DNA of 64,000 nt from Bin127 sp965203505. Lineage in GTDB: Bacteria; Chloroflexota; Dehalococcoidia; Lucifugimonadales; Lucifugimonadaceae. The DNA is taken from positions 1,302,001 to 1,366,000 of the forward strand of contig OZ241880.1 in NCBI GenBank assembly GCA_965203505.1, written 5' to 3'. Position numbers and translations under genes: made by a program. Positions 44,901-52,187 of the stretch are shown in pieces; within the stretch, counting starts at the first letter, position 1; every line of letters begins with the position of its first letter. The notes under the pieces are model-generated. The model saw only the letters and a list, made by a program, of their open reading frames with translations, made no database searches and was not told the DNA's origin.

Positions 44901-45508
44901 AGGTAGTGTCCGGAGAGTTCTACACATGGGACGGCACCGACTTCAGGAACGGACTCGCAAAACTGGTCAGCGCAGAACCGGATGCGGTTCACATCACGGC
45001 TCAGGCGGAACTGCCGGCCGGTACTATCGTCAAGCAATTGAGGGAAGTTGGGTTTGACGGACCGATTTACTCCGAGGTCGTGACGATCGGGCCCACAGCG
45101 CTGGATACGGCCGGCGACGCCGCCACCGGGCTGAAGGCGGTCGCCGCTGATCTCGACCCCGCCAACAGCAAGGCGCAGCAGTTTATCGCCAATTTCCGAG
45201 AGCGCTATGGCTACGTGACATTGGCTTGGTATCTTGGCTCAGCATACGACGATGTCTACATCACGGCAGAATGCCTGGAGCGGACGAATGATGACCGGGA
45301 TGCCGAGAGTTTCCGAGACTGTCTTTACGGCATCACTTGGAGCGGCGTCATTGGAGAGGAGTACTCCTTCGATGCCAGAGGCGAGGTAGTTGGGCTTTCC
45401 AACGTGGTCTTGCAGGTCCTACCGACATCGGAGAGGACGGAGGATAACCAGGGTTACGAGATTCTGGGACCCGCACCCACCGCGGCCGCATCGATAATCG
45501 ACCACTGA
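41939..45508 (+). CDS. Mosaic lipoprotein: Thr-Pro stalk, Cys-paired repeats, PPC-like repeats, LivJ-type binding domain
   Basis: This 1189-residue secreted lipoprotein starts at TTG 41939, seven bases after a GGAGG site (41927-41931). The layout is: signal peptide ending AAYAC31; Thr/Pro linker (about 33-105); four diverged units of about 60 residues, each with LS/FSDxExSC and a later C (about 120-350); a second Thr/Pro linker (about 360-390); and an acidic helical domain (about 395-560). Then come two near-identical beta units of about 110 residues with LDYxGDVDxFxFDAEEGELYEVDVALGS-like sequence, resembling bacterial pre-peptidase C-terminal domains. Last is a type I periplasmic binding fold (about 820-1189) like branched-chain amino-acid receptors (GVMEAITGPVGTHG, VGVDTGNLLW). 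No permease or ATPase gene lies next to it. Confidence 0.85.
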   Translation: MVRSSIQMSRGLIGRYTTVGILLIAAAAYACDRGPDPTATPLPPTATSTPTSSPTPIPSTSSPTPIPPTSTPVPPTPTHTPAPTETPTPTATSTAIPATPTPEPSEPVAELDIEFGDDTTWSEVFNILTLSEQSCIRDVLGEAELEEALNWPVLSEGESPGDWEISIFSCLAPETARGVLLSMMLAAIEEDPDFELSDQDASCMKGAFADIDVAALIAAPDEEVIGEEFFSIFMGCIPEQLVTFMIGADVELSEKEASCVRAWVTDVDLDAVIANPDDPAVAADFVAGLIPCVPDLFLASMLEETGTELGDFSDDELSCLREWVRNADWTELTAADGDAAGVEFALELLACVPRLASSDSADAEDVTATPQPAPTPTSTPIPTTDRTSTPATGGEVEAYARECGETTASLDVAFAMMESEGSGEDLSWGDFAEMLSAVSSAYRELRPPPELQEYHDAQLRALDGLLDHALSRPGSGSFVEEFALAFAELFGLVFEVAFDAEKTDEEKETLIEEATEEVFATIFGTVFMDAVAELEEIESELSEDTLEVLTAFGCGQSVSGDFAGESVGQPEGPVTDDHGDTFESFTLVGVGAPVGGVLDYDGDVDVFAFDAEEGELYEVDVALGSLSDSVVTLYVPEGEWLASNDDYGDSFASRTVWEAPSSGEYFVEVSGYGNTGTYTLTVSLSDVVDDHTNYHFAHWLKADSTLVQEYLVLTVGEDVEGVLDYEGDVDMFVFDAEEGELYEVDVALGSLPDSVVTLYGPEGEFLDFNDDYDESLASRVIWEAPSSGEYFVEVGGFGTGSYALTVDFYDAIRSRANGDSTAPFRIGVMEAITGPVGTHGASRVDAKQMAVDEINQAGGVKGRMLELVVADSMCDAQAATDAYNHLTDVEGVKIILGTTCSGAMLGVAPLAEEDGVVLLSASATNPAIAAAGDYIFRTALNDDQVGVDTGNLLWADGVRRLAMFTASTDYAEGVRRTTVAQFEKLGGEVVSGEFYTWDGTDFRNGLAKLVSAEPDAVHITAQAELPAGTIVKQLREVGFDGPIYSEVVTIGPTALDTAGDAATGLKAVAADLDPANSKAQQFIANFRERYGYVTLAWYLGSAYDDVYITAECLERTNDDRDAESFRDCLYGITWSGVIGEEYSFDARGEVVGLSNVVLQVLPTSERTEDNQGYEILGPAPTAAASIIDH

Positions 45509-45582
45509 TCCAGGACTTGACAGCGGGGTAATCCCCTCCGGATTCAGGTTTCCCGGAATGAGGTTGCTAGGTGTTCTGGAAC

Positions 45583-46083
45583 TTAAACGATCCCGATGCC
45601 GCGGGTTCGGCGGCGGAGCTGGTTCAGGCGGTTGACCATTTCTACTGCCGAATCTGCGTAACCCGGTGCCTGCTCGATGCGGTCGTCGGCTTGTTGGGGG
45701 GTGTTGGTTGTTAGGACACCGAAGATTACTGGTTTTTGGGCGTCGTCGGAGACGCGGAGGAGTCCTTGTGATGCGGTGTTTGCGATGTGTTCGTAGTGGT
45801 CGGTTTCGCCTCTGATGACTGCGCCGATGGCGATTACGGCGTCGGCTGAGATGGGTGGTTCTAGGAGGGTTCGGGCGGCTAAGGGAAGTTCGTAGGAGCC
45901 GGGGGTTTCGAAGATGTGGATTCGATCAGAAGGGACGCCAAGTTCGGTGAGGCGGGCGAGGCAGAGGTCTCGCATCTTGTGAGTGATGTCGGAGTTGAAG
46001 CGGGCTACGGCGATGCCGATTCGGATGCCGGTGCCGTCTAGGAGTTCTGGTGGGGATTGGCCGGCGTTTTTTTTGACTTGCAT
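45583..46083 (-). CDS. ribH: 6,7-dimethyl-8-ribityllumazine synthase
   Basis: This enzyme condenses the pyrimidine and butanone-phosphate precursors in riboflavin synthesis (166 residues). The motifs are IAVARFNSDIT at the N-terminus, ETPGSYELPLAA, AIGAVIRGETDHYEHIA with the catalytic histidine, and FGVLTTNTPQQADDR. It is the last gene of the ribD-ribE-ribBA-ribH set. The ATG at 46083 lies inside a copy of repeat family 3, so its expression signals may come from that repeat. Confidence 0.94.
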   Translation of the reverse strand: MQVKKNAGQSPPELLDGTGIRIGIAVARFNSDITHKMRDLCLARLTELGVPSDRIHIFETPGSYELPLAARTLLEPPISADAVIAIGAVIRGETDHYEHIANTASQGLLRVSDDAQKPVIFGVLTTNTPQQADDRIEQAPGYADSAVEMVNRLNQLRRRTRGIGIV

Positions 46084-46107
46084 GGATTTACAGGATGGTC
46101 AGGATGC
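46079..46107. repeat. Dispersed repeat family 3, copy at ribH start
   Basis: A copy of a unit reading TGCATGGATGGACAGGATGG, here with several substitutions. The CAT at 46081-46083 is the ribH start codon on the - strand. Other copies lie at 47638, 49598 and 56913. Confidence 0.6.
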
Positions 46108-46150
46108 TTGTTGATTGTTTGGTTGGTAGTTCCCGCCCTTTTTTCCCGTT

Positions 46151-46188
46151 CCCCTCACCCTAGCCCTCTCCCACGAGGGAGAGGGGAC
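46151..46188. repeat. Dispersed palindromic repeat, CCCTCACCC/GAGAGGGG type
   Basis: The unit begins CCCCTCACCCTAGCCCTCTC, and its CCCTCTCCC is complementary to GGGAGAGGG across a short ACGA loop, giving a strong hairpin. It lies in the ribBA-ribH gap and could affect transcript stability. Confidence 0.65.
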
Positions 46189-46255
46189 GTGAATGGCGAG
46201 TAGCGGTGGCGTTTTGGACAAGGGCGATGTCAGGTGTGGTTGTTTTGGAAGTTAT

Positions 46256-47641
46256 TCAGTTTCGTAGTCGTGAACGGCGTCGGCTGGCGGCTGGGCCGGT
46301 TGGGGTTGGTTCCCCCTCCTCCGGCACCCGCTCTGGATTCCGGCTTTCGCCGGAATGACGTAGTTCTCCGCTGGATTGACGCGGCTCTTCGCCGGAATGA
46401 CGTAGTTCTGCGCCGGATTGACGGTCGTCGAGTTCGATTGCGTGTTTCATGCGGTCGCGTTTTGTTTGGAGGTAGTGGCGGTTGTGGGCGTTGGGTTCGA
46501 GGGATAGGGGGATTTGTTCGACCATTTCTAGGCCGAAGCCTTCTAGTCCGGCGACTTTTTTGGGGTTGTTAGTGAGGAATCGGAATTTGCGTATGCCGAG
46601 GTCGATGAGGATCTGTGCGCCGACGCCGTAGTGTCGGAGGTCGGTTTGGAAACCGAGTCGGTTGTTGGCTTCGACGGTGTCTAGGCCGTTGTCTTGGAGT
46701 CGGTAGGCTTTGAGTTTGTTTATGAGTCCGATGCCGCGTCCTTCTTGTCGCATGTATACGAGTGCGCCGACGCCTTCATCGGCGATCTGTGCCATGGCTG
46801 CGTCTAGCTGTTCGCCGCAGTCGCAGCGCCGGCTACCGAAGATGTCGCCGGTGAGGCATTCGGAATGGACACGGACTAGAACCGGAGTGTCGGGGTCGAT
46901 CTTGCCCATCGCCAATGCGATGTGTTCTGCGGGGTCTACGTTGCTCTTGTATGCCACGCACCGGAAGTCGCCCCAACGGGTGGGCAGTCGGGTTTCGGTG
47001 ACGCGTTGGACGAATGACTCGCGACTGAGTCGGTAGGCGATGAGATCGGCGATGGAGACGATGGGGATGTCGTATTTTTTGGCGATTTTCTCGAGTTGAG
47101 GACGTCGGGCCATAGTGCCGTCGTCGTTCATGATCTCGCAGACGATCGCTGCTGATCTCTTACCGGCGGCGCGGACGAGGTCGATGGAACCTTCGGTGTG
47201 TCCGGCTCGGACTAGGACGCCGCCTTCTTGGTAGCGGAGGGGGAAGACGTGTCCGGGTTGGACGAAGTTTTCGGAGCTGGCTTCGGGTTCGGAGAGGAGT
47301 CGGATGGTGTGTGCACGGTCGGCGGATGAGATGCCTGTGGTGATGCCGTATGCGGCGTCGACGGCGACGGTCATCGCGGTGGAGTGTGGCGAGGTGTTGT
47401 GTCGCACCATCATGGGCATACCGAGTCGGTCGAGGTCGTGTCCTTCCATGGGGACGCAAATTAGGCCGCGTCCGTTGACCGCCATGAAGTTGATGGCTTC
47501 GGCGGTTGCGTCCTCGGCAGCCATGACGAAATCGCCTTCGTTCTCGCGATCCTCGTCATCGACCATGATGACCATACCGGCGGCGCGGACGCGCGCGATG
47601 GCGCACTCGACGGCTGCGGTTGCTTCGGGGTTAATTTGCAT
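46256..47641 (-). CDS. ribBA: Bifunctional 3,4-dihydroxy-2-butanone-4-phosphate synthase / GTP cyclohydrolase II
   Basis: This enzyme makes both precursors of riboflavin. Residues about 1-205 form the RibB domain (MVDDEDRENEGDFVMAAED, with acidic metal site; YGITTGISSADRAHTI; HVFPLRYQEGGVLVRAGHTE). Residues about 210-405 form the RibA domain (VHSECLTGDIFGSRRCDCG zinc site, RQEGRGIGLINKLKAY). Normal homologues end near residue 405. Here the frame runs about 55 residues further (from DDRQSGAELRHSG to SRRRSRLRN), through DNA made of repeat family 1, so the tail is repeat-derived. It starts in a repeat family 3 copy. Confidence 0.93.
   Translation of the reverse strand: MQINPEATAAVECAIARVRAAGMVIMVDDEDRENEGDFVMAAEDATAEAINFMAVNGRGLICVPMEGHDLDRLGMPMMVRHNTSPHSTAMTVAVDAAYGITTGISSADRAHTIRLLSEPEASSENFVQPGHVFPLRYQEGGVLVRAGHTEGSIDLVRAAGKRSAAIVCEIMNDDGTMARRPQLEKIAKKYDIPIVSIADLIAYRLSRESFVQRVTETRLPTRWGDFRCVAYKSNVDPAEHIALAMGKIDPDTPVLVRVHSECLTGDIFGSRRCDCGEQLDAAMAQIADEGVGALVYMRQEGRGIGLINKLKAYRLQDNGLDTVEANNRLGFQTDLRHYGVGAQILIDLGIRKFRFLTNNPKKVAGLEGFGLEMVEQIPLSLEPNAHNRHYLQTKRDRMKHAIELDDRQSGAELRHSGEEPRQSSGELRHSGESRNPERVPEEGEPTPTGPAASRRRSRLRN
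46335..46403. repeat. Dispersed repeat family 1, array forming the ribBA 3' end
   Basis: One full unit at 46335-46360 is followed by a decayed second unit at about 46371-46403, and a further half unit follows. Read on the - strand in the ribBA frame they encode HSGESRNPE-like peptides. The unit matches copies at 36022, 54955 and 55702. Confidence 0.75.
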
Positions 47642-47671
47642 GGATGGACAGCACGGCCTAGATTTGGGGTT
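47638..47671. repeat. Dispersed repeat family 3, copy at ribBA start
   Basis: Reads GCATGGATGGACAGCACGG and ends near GATTTGGGG. The CAT at 47639-47641 is the ribBA start codon on the - strand. The copy fills nearly the whole ribE-ribBA gap. Confidence 0.65.
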
Positions 47672-47674
47672 TTG

Positions 47675-48262
47675 TCATCTGACGAAGCGTTCGATGTATT
47701 TTCCGGTTAGGTCAGTTTCGATGTTAACTGTATCCCCGGGTTTGGATATGCCTAGTGTGGTGTGAACTGCGGTGAATGGGATGAGGGTGAAAGTGAAGGT
47801 GGTCGGGGTGCAGTCGAAGGTCGTGAGGCTCACGCCGTCGACGGTGACGAAGCCTTTTTCGACGATGTAGCGGCTCATCGATTCGGAGCATTGGATGGTG
47901 ACGAGTTTTGCGTCGGTTTCGTCTTTGACTGCGGTGACGGTGCCGGTGCCGTCGACGTGTCCCTGGACGAGGTGTCCGCCGACGCGGGAGTTGTATTTGA
48001 GGGCTCGTTCGAGGTTTACGTGGATGCCTGGTCTGAGGTCTGTGAACCAGGTGGCGCGGCGGGTTTCGGGTGAGACATCGACGAGGAATGTGTTTGCTGT
48101 GATGGCGGTGGCGGTGAGGCATGCGCCGCTGACGGAGATGCTTTCGGAGATTCGCAATCCGTCGTCGCCTGTGAGGACTCGGGACGCTGAGACGGTTAGT
48201 GCCCCGTTTGAGGGGTTGTAGTCTGCGACTCTTCCGACTTCTTCGACGATGCCGCTGAACAT
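47675..48262 (-). CDS. ribE: Riboflavin synthase, alpha chain
   Basis: This enzyme dismutates two lumazine molecules to riboflavin (195 residues). It has two homologous lumazine-binding halves. The N-terminal MFSGIVEEVG is followed by ISVSGACLTA in the first half. The second half starts near GGHLVQGHVDGTGTV and contains FVTVDGVSLT. The ATG at 48262 overlaps the ribD stop, which implies translational coupling. Confidence 0.95.
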   Translation of the reverse strand: MFSGIVEEVGRVADYNPSNGALTVSASRVLTGDDGLRISESISVSGACLTATAITANTFLVDVSPETRRATWFTDLRPGIHVNLERALKYNSRVGGHLVQGHVDGTGTVTAVKDETDAKLVTIQCSESMSRYIVEKGFVTVDGVSLTTFDCTPTTFTFTLIPFTAVHTTLGISKPGDTVNIETDLTGKYIERFVR

Positions 48263-49569
48263 TAATCGGTCTCCGGTGGGTAATCGACGTAACCGATTAT
48301 CGCGATGTCGTCGCCTAGGTGTTCGAATCTTGTTTCGCTGAGGCGCGGGATGTTTTCCATAGTTGCGGGGCCGATGCCTCCGACGGGCGAGTTGGCGGCT
48401 TGTCCGCCGATGATTTTGTCGGTTGACATGTATGCGACTACTTTGTCGACGAGTTTGAGGTCGAAGAGTTCGCCGGTGAGTTTTTCGCCTGCTTCTGCCA
48501 ATACGTTAGTGCAGCCTCGTTCGCCTAGGTGGTGGATTAACGCGGTTAGGTCTACGGTTTTATTGTCGTTGTTGTGAAAGGGGATGACGTGGTGGTCGGC
48601 GCGCCCCCTTTGTCCTTCGGACATTTCCCCCGAATCGGGGGAAACCCTGGGTACTTCGGACATGTCTCCCGAATCGGGGGAAACCTTTTCGCAACCCTCC
48701 CCCTTGATGATCCAAGGGGGAATTGAAGGGGGGTTAGTGTTGACGAGTGGTCGGGCACCCCCTGCGTGCTCGCTTCGCTTGCACGCGTCCCCCTCGCTTT
48801 GCGAAGGGGACGGAGTGGCGACGGCTTGTATCACCTCGCCTTCTTCTTCTAATAGGGCGGCGTTTTTTGGCATTCGGGCTTGGCTGTCTACTACTACTCG
48901 GATGTAGGGGCGGTTGGCTAGGCGTTTGCCGGAGTTTGGGTCGCGTGCGGTTAGGCGTGGGTTGTCGGCGATGAGGGTGCCGATGCCGGTGATTACTGCG
49001 TCGGAGCGATATCGGAGTTGGTGGGCGTGGGTGCGTGCGGTGGTGCTGGTTATCCATTTGGAATCGCCGATGCGGGTGGCGATTTTGCCGTCTAGGGACA
49101 TGGCCCATTTGACAGTGACGGAGGGCAGACCTGTTTTGATGTGTTTGGCGAAGCCTTCGATGAGTTCTTTGGCACGCCGAGCGGAGGATTCGTCAACGTT
49201 GGCGGTGACCTTGATGCCTGCTCTTCTGAGTTCTTCGAAGCCGCGGCCGGCTACTTGCGGATTGGGATCGACGGTCGGGCAGACGACCTGCTTGATTCCC
49301 GCGTCGATGATGGCTTGGGAGCAGGGGGGTGTTGTGAAGTGGCCTTGGTGCGGTTCGAGGGTGCAGTAGATGGTTCCACCTTTGGCAGCGTCGCCTGCGA
49401 TTCCGATGGCGACGGCTTCGGCGTGGGGTCCTGGACTGGGTTGTGTTGCACCTTCGCCGACGATGGTTTTGCCGTCAGCAGCGACGATGACTGCGCCGAC
49501 TGGTGGTCTTGGCGCGACACCTCCGGCGGCCTTTTCGGCGAGGTCGAGGGCGCGCTCCATGAAATCCAT
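48262..49569 (-). CDS. ribD: Riboflavin biosynthesis deaminase/reductase with in-frame repeat insertion
   Basis: This enzyme performs the second and third steps of riboflavin synthesis. Residues 1-145 form the deaminase domain (PRPPVGAVIV; PGPHAEA with zinc ligand H; TLEPHQGHFTTPPCSQAI, where the usual C-x8-C site reads H and C). Residues about 150-435 form the reductase domain (TVKWAMSLDGKIATRIGDSKWI, GIGTLIADNPRLTAR, VLAEAGEKLTGELF). Between NAALLEEEGEVIQAVA and HVIPFHNNDNKTVDL about 72 residues are encoded by dispersed repeats (48601-48815). Without them the length would be about 363, the family norm. The insert keeps the frame and lacks stops, so the protein may still work. Confidence 0.9.
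   Translation of the reverse strand: MDFMERALDLAEKAAGGVAPRPPVGAVIVAADGKTIVGEGATQPSPGPHAEAVAIGIAGDAAKGGTIYCTLEPHQGHFTTPPCSQAIIDAGIKQVVCPTVDPNPQVAGRGFEELRRAGIKVTANVDESSARRAKELIEGFAKHIKTGLPSVTVKWAMSLDGKIATRIGDSKWITSTTARTHAHQLRYRSDAVITGIGTLIADNPRLTARDPNSGKRLANRPYIRVVVDSQARMPKNAALLEEEGEVIQAVATPSPSQSEGDACKRSEHAGGARPLVNTNPPSIPPWIIKGEGCEKVSPDSGDMSEVPRVSPDSGEMSEGQRGRADHHVIPFHNNDNKTVDLTALIHHLGERGCTNVLAEAGEKLTGELFDLKLVDKVVAYMSTDKIIGGQAANSPVGGIGPATMENIPRLSETRFEHLGDDIAIIGYVDYPPETD
48601..48815. repeat. Composite repeat family 2 insertion inside ribD
   Basis: About 215 bases built from three modules. The first (48601-48690) has GCGCCCCCTTTGTCCTTCGG and two copies of a CCCGAATCGGGGGAAACC palindrome. The second is a CCCCCTTGATGATCCAAGGG hairpin (about 48698-48730). 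The third (48754-48811) has a CCCCTGCGTGCTCGCTTCGC part and ends in GCGAAGGGGACG. The first 32 bases are identical to 50519-50550 in the intergenic region upstream of ribD. Confidence 0.85.
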
Positions 49570-49597
49570 GGGTTAAGTATGTAATAGGGGCAGGACT

Positions 49598-49632
49598 TGC
49601 ATGGATGGACAGGATGGACAGGATTTTGGGGT
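49598..49632. repeat. Dispersed repeat family 3, copy upstream of ribD
   Basis: Reads TGCATGGATGGACAGGATGG followed by ACAGGATTTTGGGG. It is the best match to the copy at 56913-56950. Confidence 0.75.
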
Positions 49633-49718
49633 GGGGTAGGATGTTAGACGCGTTGAAATGGCCTGCGGGTGTTTTGCAGGTTTTTGTTGTTTGGTTGGTG
49701 GGGCGGCACCACGTCCGC

Positions 49719-49811
49719 CCCGGGCATACCCCTGCGGGACCCCTCTCAATCTCCCCCTGAAAAGGGGAGGGAGAAAGGAGCTCGCGTCCCCTTTCGTTCC
49801 GAAAGGGGAGG
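49719..49811. repeat. Dispersed repeat family 2, copy c
   Basis: Contains GGGCATACCCCTGCGGGACC, an inverted pair CTCCCCCTGAAAAGGGGAG and a second inverted pair CCCCTTTCGTTCCGAAAGGGG. It shares the GCATACCCCTGCG and CGCGTCCCCTTTCG parts with copies e and f. Confidence 0.8.
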
Positions 49812-50030
49812 TATGGTCTTTCATCGCCGCGTAGACGGGATGTTGGACTGGATCTCATTCCCATGTTCCAGCGTCTGCCCACGTTGCCAGACCGTGGGCC
49901 CGGTTGACGGCTGTAGAAAGGTTTGCCGTCTTCCATCGCTCGGTTGAACCCGAGCTGGTTGCTGTAGCCTCGGCCTCGTGGCGATCGAGGTTCGACGTCT
50001 GCCGGATCAGCGAACGTTCGCCCAGCCCTT

Positions 50031-50094
50031 GGGCGGGCATCCCCTGCGAGCTCGCTTCGCTTGCTCGCGTCCCCTTCGCGGAGCGAAAGGGACA
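50031..50094. repeat. Dispersed repeat family 2, copy d
   Basis: Contains GGGCATCCCCTGCGAGCTCG and a CCCTTCGCGGAGCGAAAGGG hairpin. Same layout as copy g at 58466. Confidence 0.8.
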
Positions 50095-50363
50095 GGATGT
50101 CGCCTGGCTCGTGTTGCGCCGCCTGCTTCATGCGGCGCGGCTGGACCTTGTAGCAGCGTTCGCTTCTAACGGGTCAGCGATCGGTAGGCCCGGGAGGGTT
50201 TGTTTGTAGGTTGCGTCGCCATGGCTCGTGTCAAGATTTCGTTTTGGTGTTCGTTATCGTGATCACGTTCCTGCGCGGTTTCCCGGTGGATCGCTGTCTA
50301 GTTGTGTTTTTCGATAGTGCCCGCACCCGTCGGCGCGGCGATGATTTTGTGAATTCATCTTCT

Positions 50364-50391
50364 ATATTAGCACGGATGTTGCGAGAGTCAA
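50364..50391 (-). promoter_or_regulatory. Sigma-70-like promoter, probably for the riboflavin operon
   Basis: On the - strand, TTGACT (50391-50386) is followed after 16 bases by TAATAT (50369-50364). The next gene in that direction is ribD, starting at 49569. The gap of about 790 bases makes the link uncertain. A small RNA or short lost gene could also be transcribed from here. Confidence 0.4.
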
Positions 50392-50469
50392 ATTTTTGTC
50401 TGAACCGGGGATTACGGGGATTCAGGGATTGGTGGGATTTTGTTGGTGGGTGTGTGATGGAGGTTTGGG

Positions 50470-50652
50470 CTCGCGCCCCCTTCGTCCTTCTGCGACGTCG
50501 TAGCCGTAGTTACTCTGCGCGCCCCCTTTGTCCTTCGGACATTTCCCCCGCGGAGCGGGGGCAACCTGGCCCCTGTCCCGGGCATACCCCTGCGTTCTTG
50601 TGTCGGTCTCTTGGGCTCCGCGTCCCCTTTCGCTGGGCGAAAGGGGACGGTC
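50470..50652. repeat. Dispersed repeat family 2, copy e (longest intergenic copy)
   Basis: Contains two starts of the CGCCCCCTT module (50473 and 50519), the CCCCCGCGGAGCGGGGGCAA hairpin, the GGGCATACCCCTGCG module and the CCCCTTTCGCTGGGCGAAAG hairpin. Bases 50519-50550 are identical to 48601-48632 inside ribD. Confidence 0.85.
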
Positions 50653-50711
50653 GGTTGGTGGTAGTGCCACGGGTTGTGAATGTTTGTGGGTGACCAAGTT
50701 AACCTAACAAC

Positions 50712-52187
50712 ATGGCTGTCAAGACTTCAAAAGCCGGGACGTGCAATGTTCCTAATCGGACGATTTTCGAGGGGGACAATCTGGATGTGATGCGGGGGAT
50801 GAATGATGGGTGTGTGGATTTGATCTATCTTGATCCGCCGTTCAACTCGAACCGCGACTATGCGGCGCCGATCGGGAGCAAGGCGGCGGGTGCGGCGTTC
50901 AAGGATACGTGGGATTTGACGGATGTGGATGAGGCTTGGCACAACGAGATTGCGGAGACGGATCTGGCGTTGTACAAGATCATCGATGCGAGTCAGTACA
51001 GCCACGGTAGCGGGATGAAGTCGTATCTGATCATGATGGCGGTGCGGCTGCTGGAGATGAAGCGGATTCTGAAGTCGACTGGGAGCATTTATCTGCATTG
51101 CGACGCTACGGCGAGTCACTATTTGAAGACCATGATGGATGCGGTGTTCGGAGCTTCCGCGTTCAGGAATGAGATTACTTGGAAACGAAGTGGAGGGAAA
51201 TCGGATTCGAAGAGATGGGGACGGGTATCTGACAGTCTGCTTTTCTACACGGCTAGCGCTAAATTCACGTGGAACCAGCAATACCAATCCCATGATCCGG
51301 AATACGTAAAGAAGGCATATAGATACGATGACCGAGACGGTCGCGGTCCGTACAGGAGACTGCCATTGCACGCTTCGGGAACTCGGACAGGACTCTCGGG
51401 ATCGCAATGGCAGAATTACGACCCCAATACGCATGGAAGGCACTGGGCTACACCAAGCAAAGGGGCAATGCACCAGTTCATCGTTGATAAAGGACTGATT
51501 TCAGGATGGCCGGATGCGTACCCGACCGTGTTGGCACGACTCGATGCTCTAGATAAGTCAGGGTTAGTCGTCCACTCCAAAACGTACCTTCCTGAGATCA
51601 AGACTTATTTGCAAGCCACCAAAGGTGTCGCAGCAACCGACTTCGTTGCCGATATCCCTATGGCATCCGGGAATGAGAAAACGGGCTATCCGACACAAAA
51701 GCCGTTGGCGTTACTTGAGCGGATCATCAGGGCATCGTCCAACGAAGGCGATGTGGTGCTAGACCCGTTCTGCGGGTGTGCGACTACTTGCATCGCGGCA
51801 GAACGGTTGGACCGGCAATGGATCGGAATGGATCTCTCTCCGTTAGCAGTGAAGCTGGTGGAGCAACGGGCTCTGAATGAGCTTGGGTTGATGGGTGGGA
51901 TTCAGGCTATCGCTCGGTTAGATATTCCGAAGCGGACGGATCGTGAGCCGGCACCGCCGTTGAGCGAGTCGAAGGTGGTGCTTTATGGGATGCAAGGTGG
52001 GAATTGCAATGGTTGCGGGGTGCACTTCTTACCGCAGCATCTGACGGTGGACCACATCATCGCGAAGTCGAAGGGCGGGACTGATCATCTTGACAATTTG
52101 CAGCTGCTTTGTGGGCATTGCAACTCGTTGAAAGGGGATCGTCCGATGGAGTATTTGAGGGCGCGGTTGGTGCGAGAATACGCGTGA
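50712..52187 (+). CDS. DNA amino-methyltransferase fused to a C-terminal HNH nuclease domain
   Basis: This 491-residue fusion has a beta-class N6-adenine/N4-cytosine methyltransferase core, with catalytic motif IV YLDPPFNS at 39-46 before the AdoMet motif I LDPFCGCATT at about 348-357. The region between (about 150-330) is the likely target-recognition part. The C-terminus (about 425-491) is an HNH nuclease: CNGCGVHF, TVDHIIAKSKGG, then NLQLLCGHCNSLKGD, which gives the two CxxC zinc pairs and the catalytic histidine. Methylation and cutting in one chain suggests restriction or a mobile defence element. The central part is more AT-rich than the ends. The next gene is a TIR-STAND protein. Confidence 0.88.
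   Translation: MAVKTSKAGTCNVPNRTIFEGDNLDVMRGMNDGCVDLIYLDPPFNSNRDYAAPIGSKAAGAAFKDTWDLTDVDEAWHNEIAETDLALYKIIDASQYSHGSGMKSYLIMMAVRLLEMKRILKSTGSIYLHCDATASHYLKTMMDAVFGASAFRNEITWKRSGGKSDSKRWGRVSDSLLFYTASAKFTWNQQYQSHDPEYVKKAYRYDDRDGRGPYRRLPLHASGTRTGLSGSQWQNYDPNTHGRHWATPSKGAMHQFIVDKGLISGWPDAYPTVLARLDALDKSGLVVHSKTYLPEIKTYLQATKGVAATDFVADIPMASGNEKTGYPTQKPLALLERIIRASSNEGDVVLDPFCGCATTCIAAERLDRQWIGMDLSPLAVKLVEQRALNELGLMGGIQAIARLDIPKRTDREPAPPLSESKVVLYGMQGGNCNGCGVHFLPQHLTVDHIIAKSKGGTDHLDNLQLLCGHCNSLKGDRPMEYLRARLVREYA

Larger units (their letters stand above)
49570..50711. other. 1142-base gap between ribD and the methyltransferase-HNH gene, rich in repeats
   Basis: No gene was recognised. The gap holds a family 3 repeat (49598-49632), three family 2 repeats (49719-49811, 50031-50094, 50470-50652) and a plausible - strand promoter at 50364-50391 that could drive the riboflavin operon through a leader of nearly 800 bases. 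I looked for FMN-riboswitch consensus segments on the - strand and saw none. Long open frames here are products of the repeats. Confidence 0.6.

Noticed and set aside
49475..50131. Open frame of about 218 codons on the - strand upstream of ribD
   Set aside because: Most of it reads through repeat families 2 and 3 and it overlaps the true ribD start. No domain or ribosome binding site supports it.
49570..50400. FMN riboswitch upstream of ribD
   Set aside because: I looked on the - strand for the conserved GGCGGT, GACCCGGTG and AGTCCGGATG-like segments and found no set in order. An Rfam search would be decisive.
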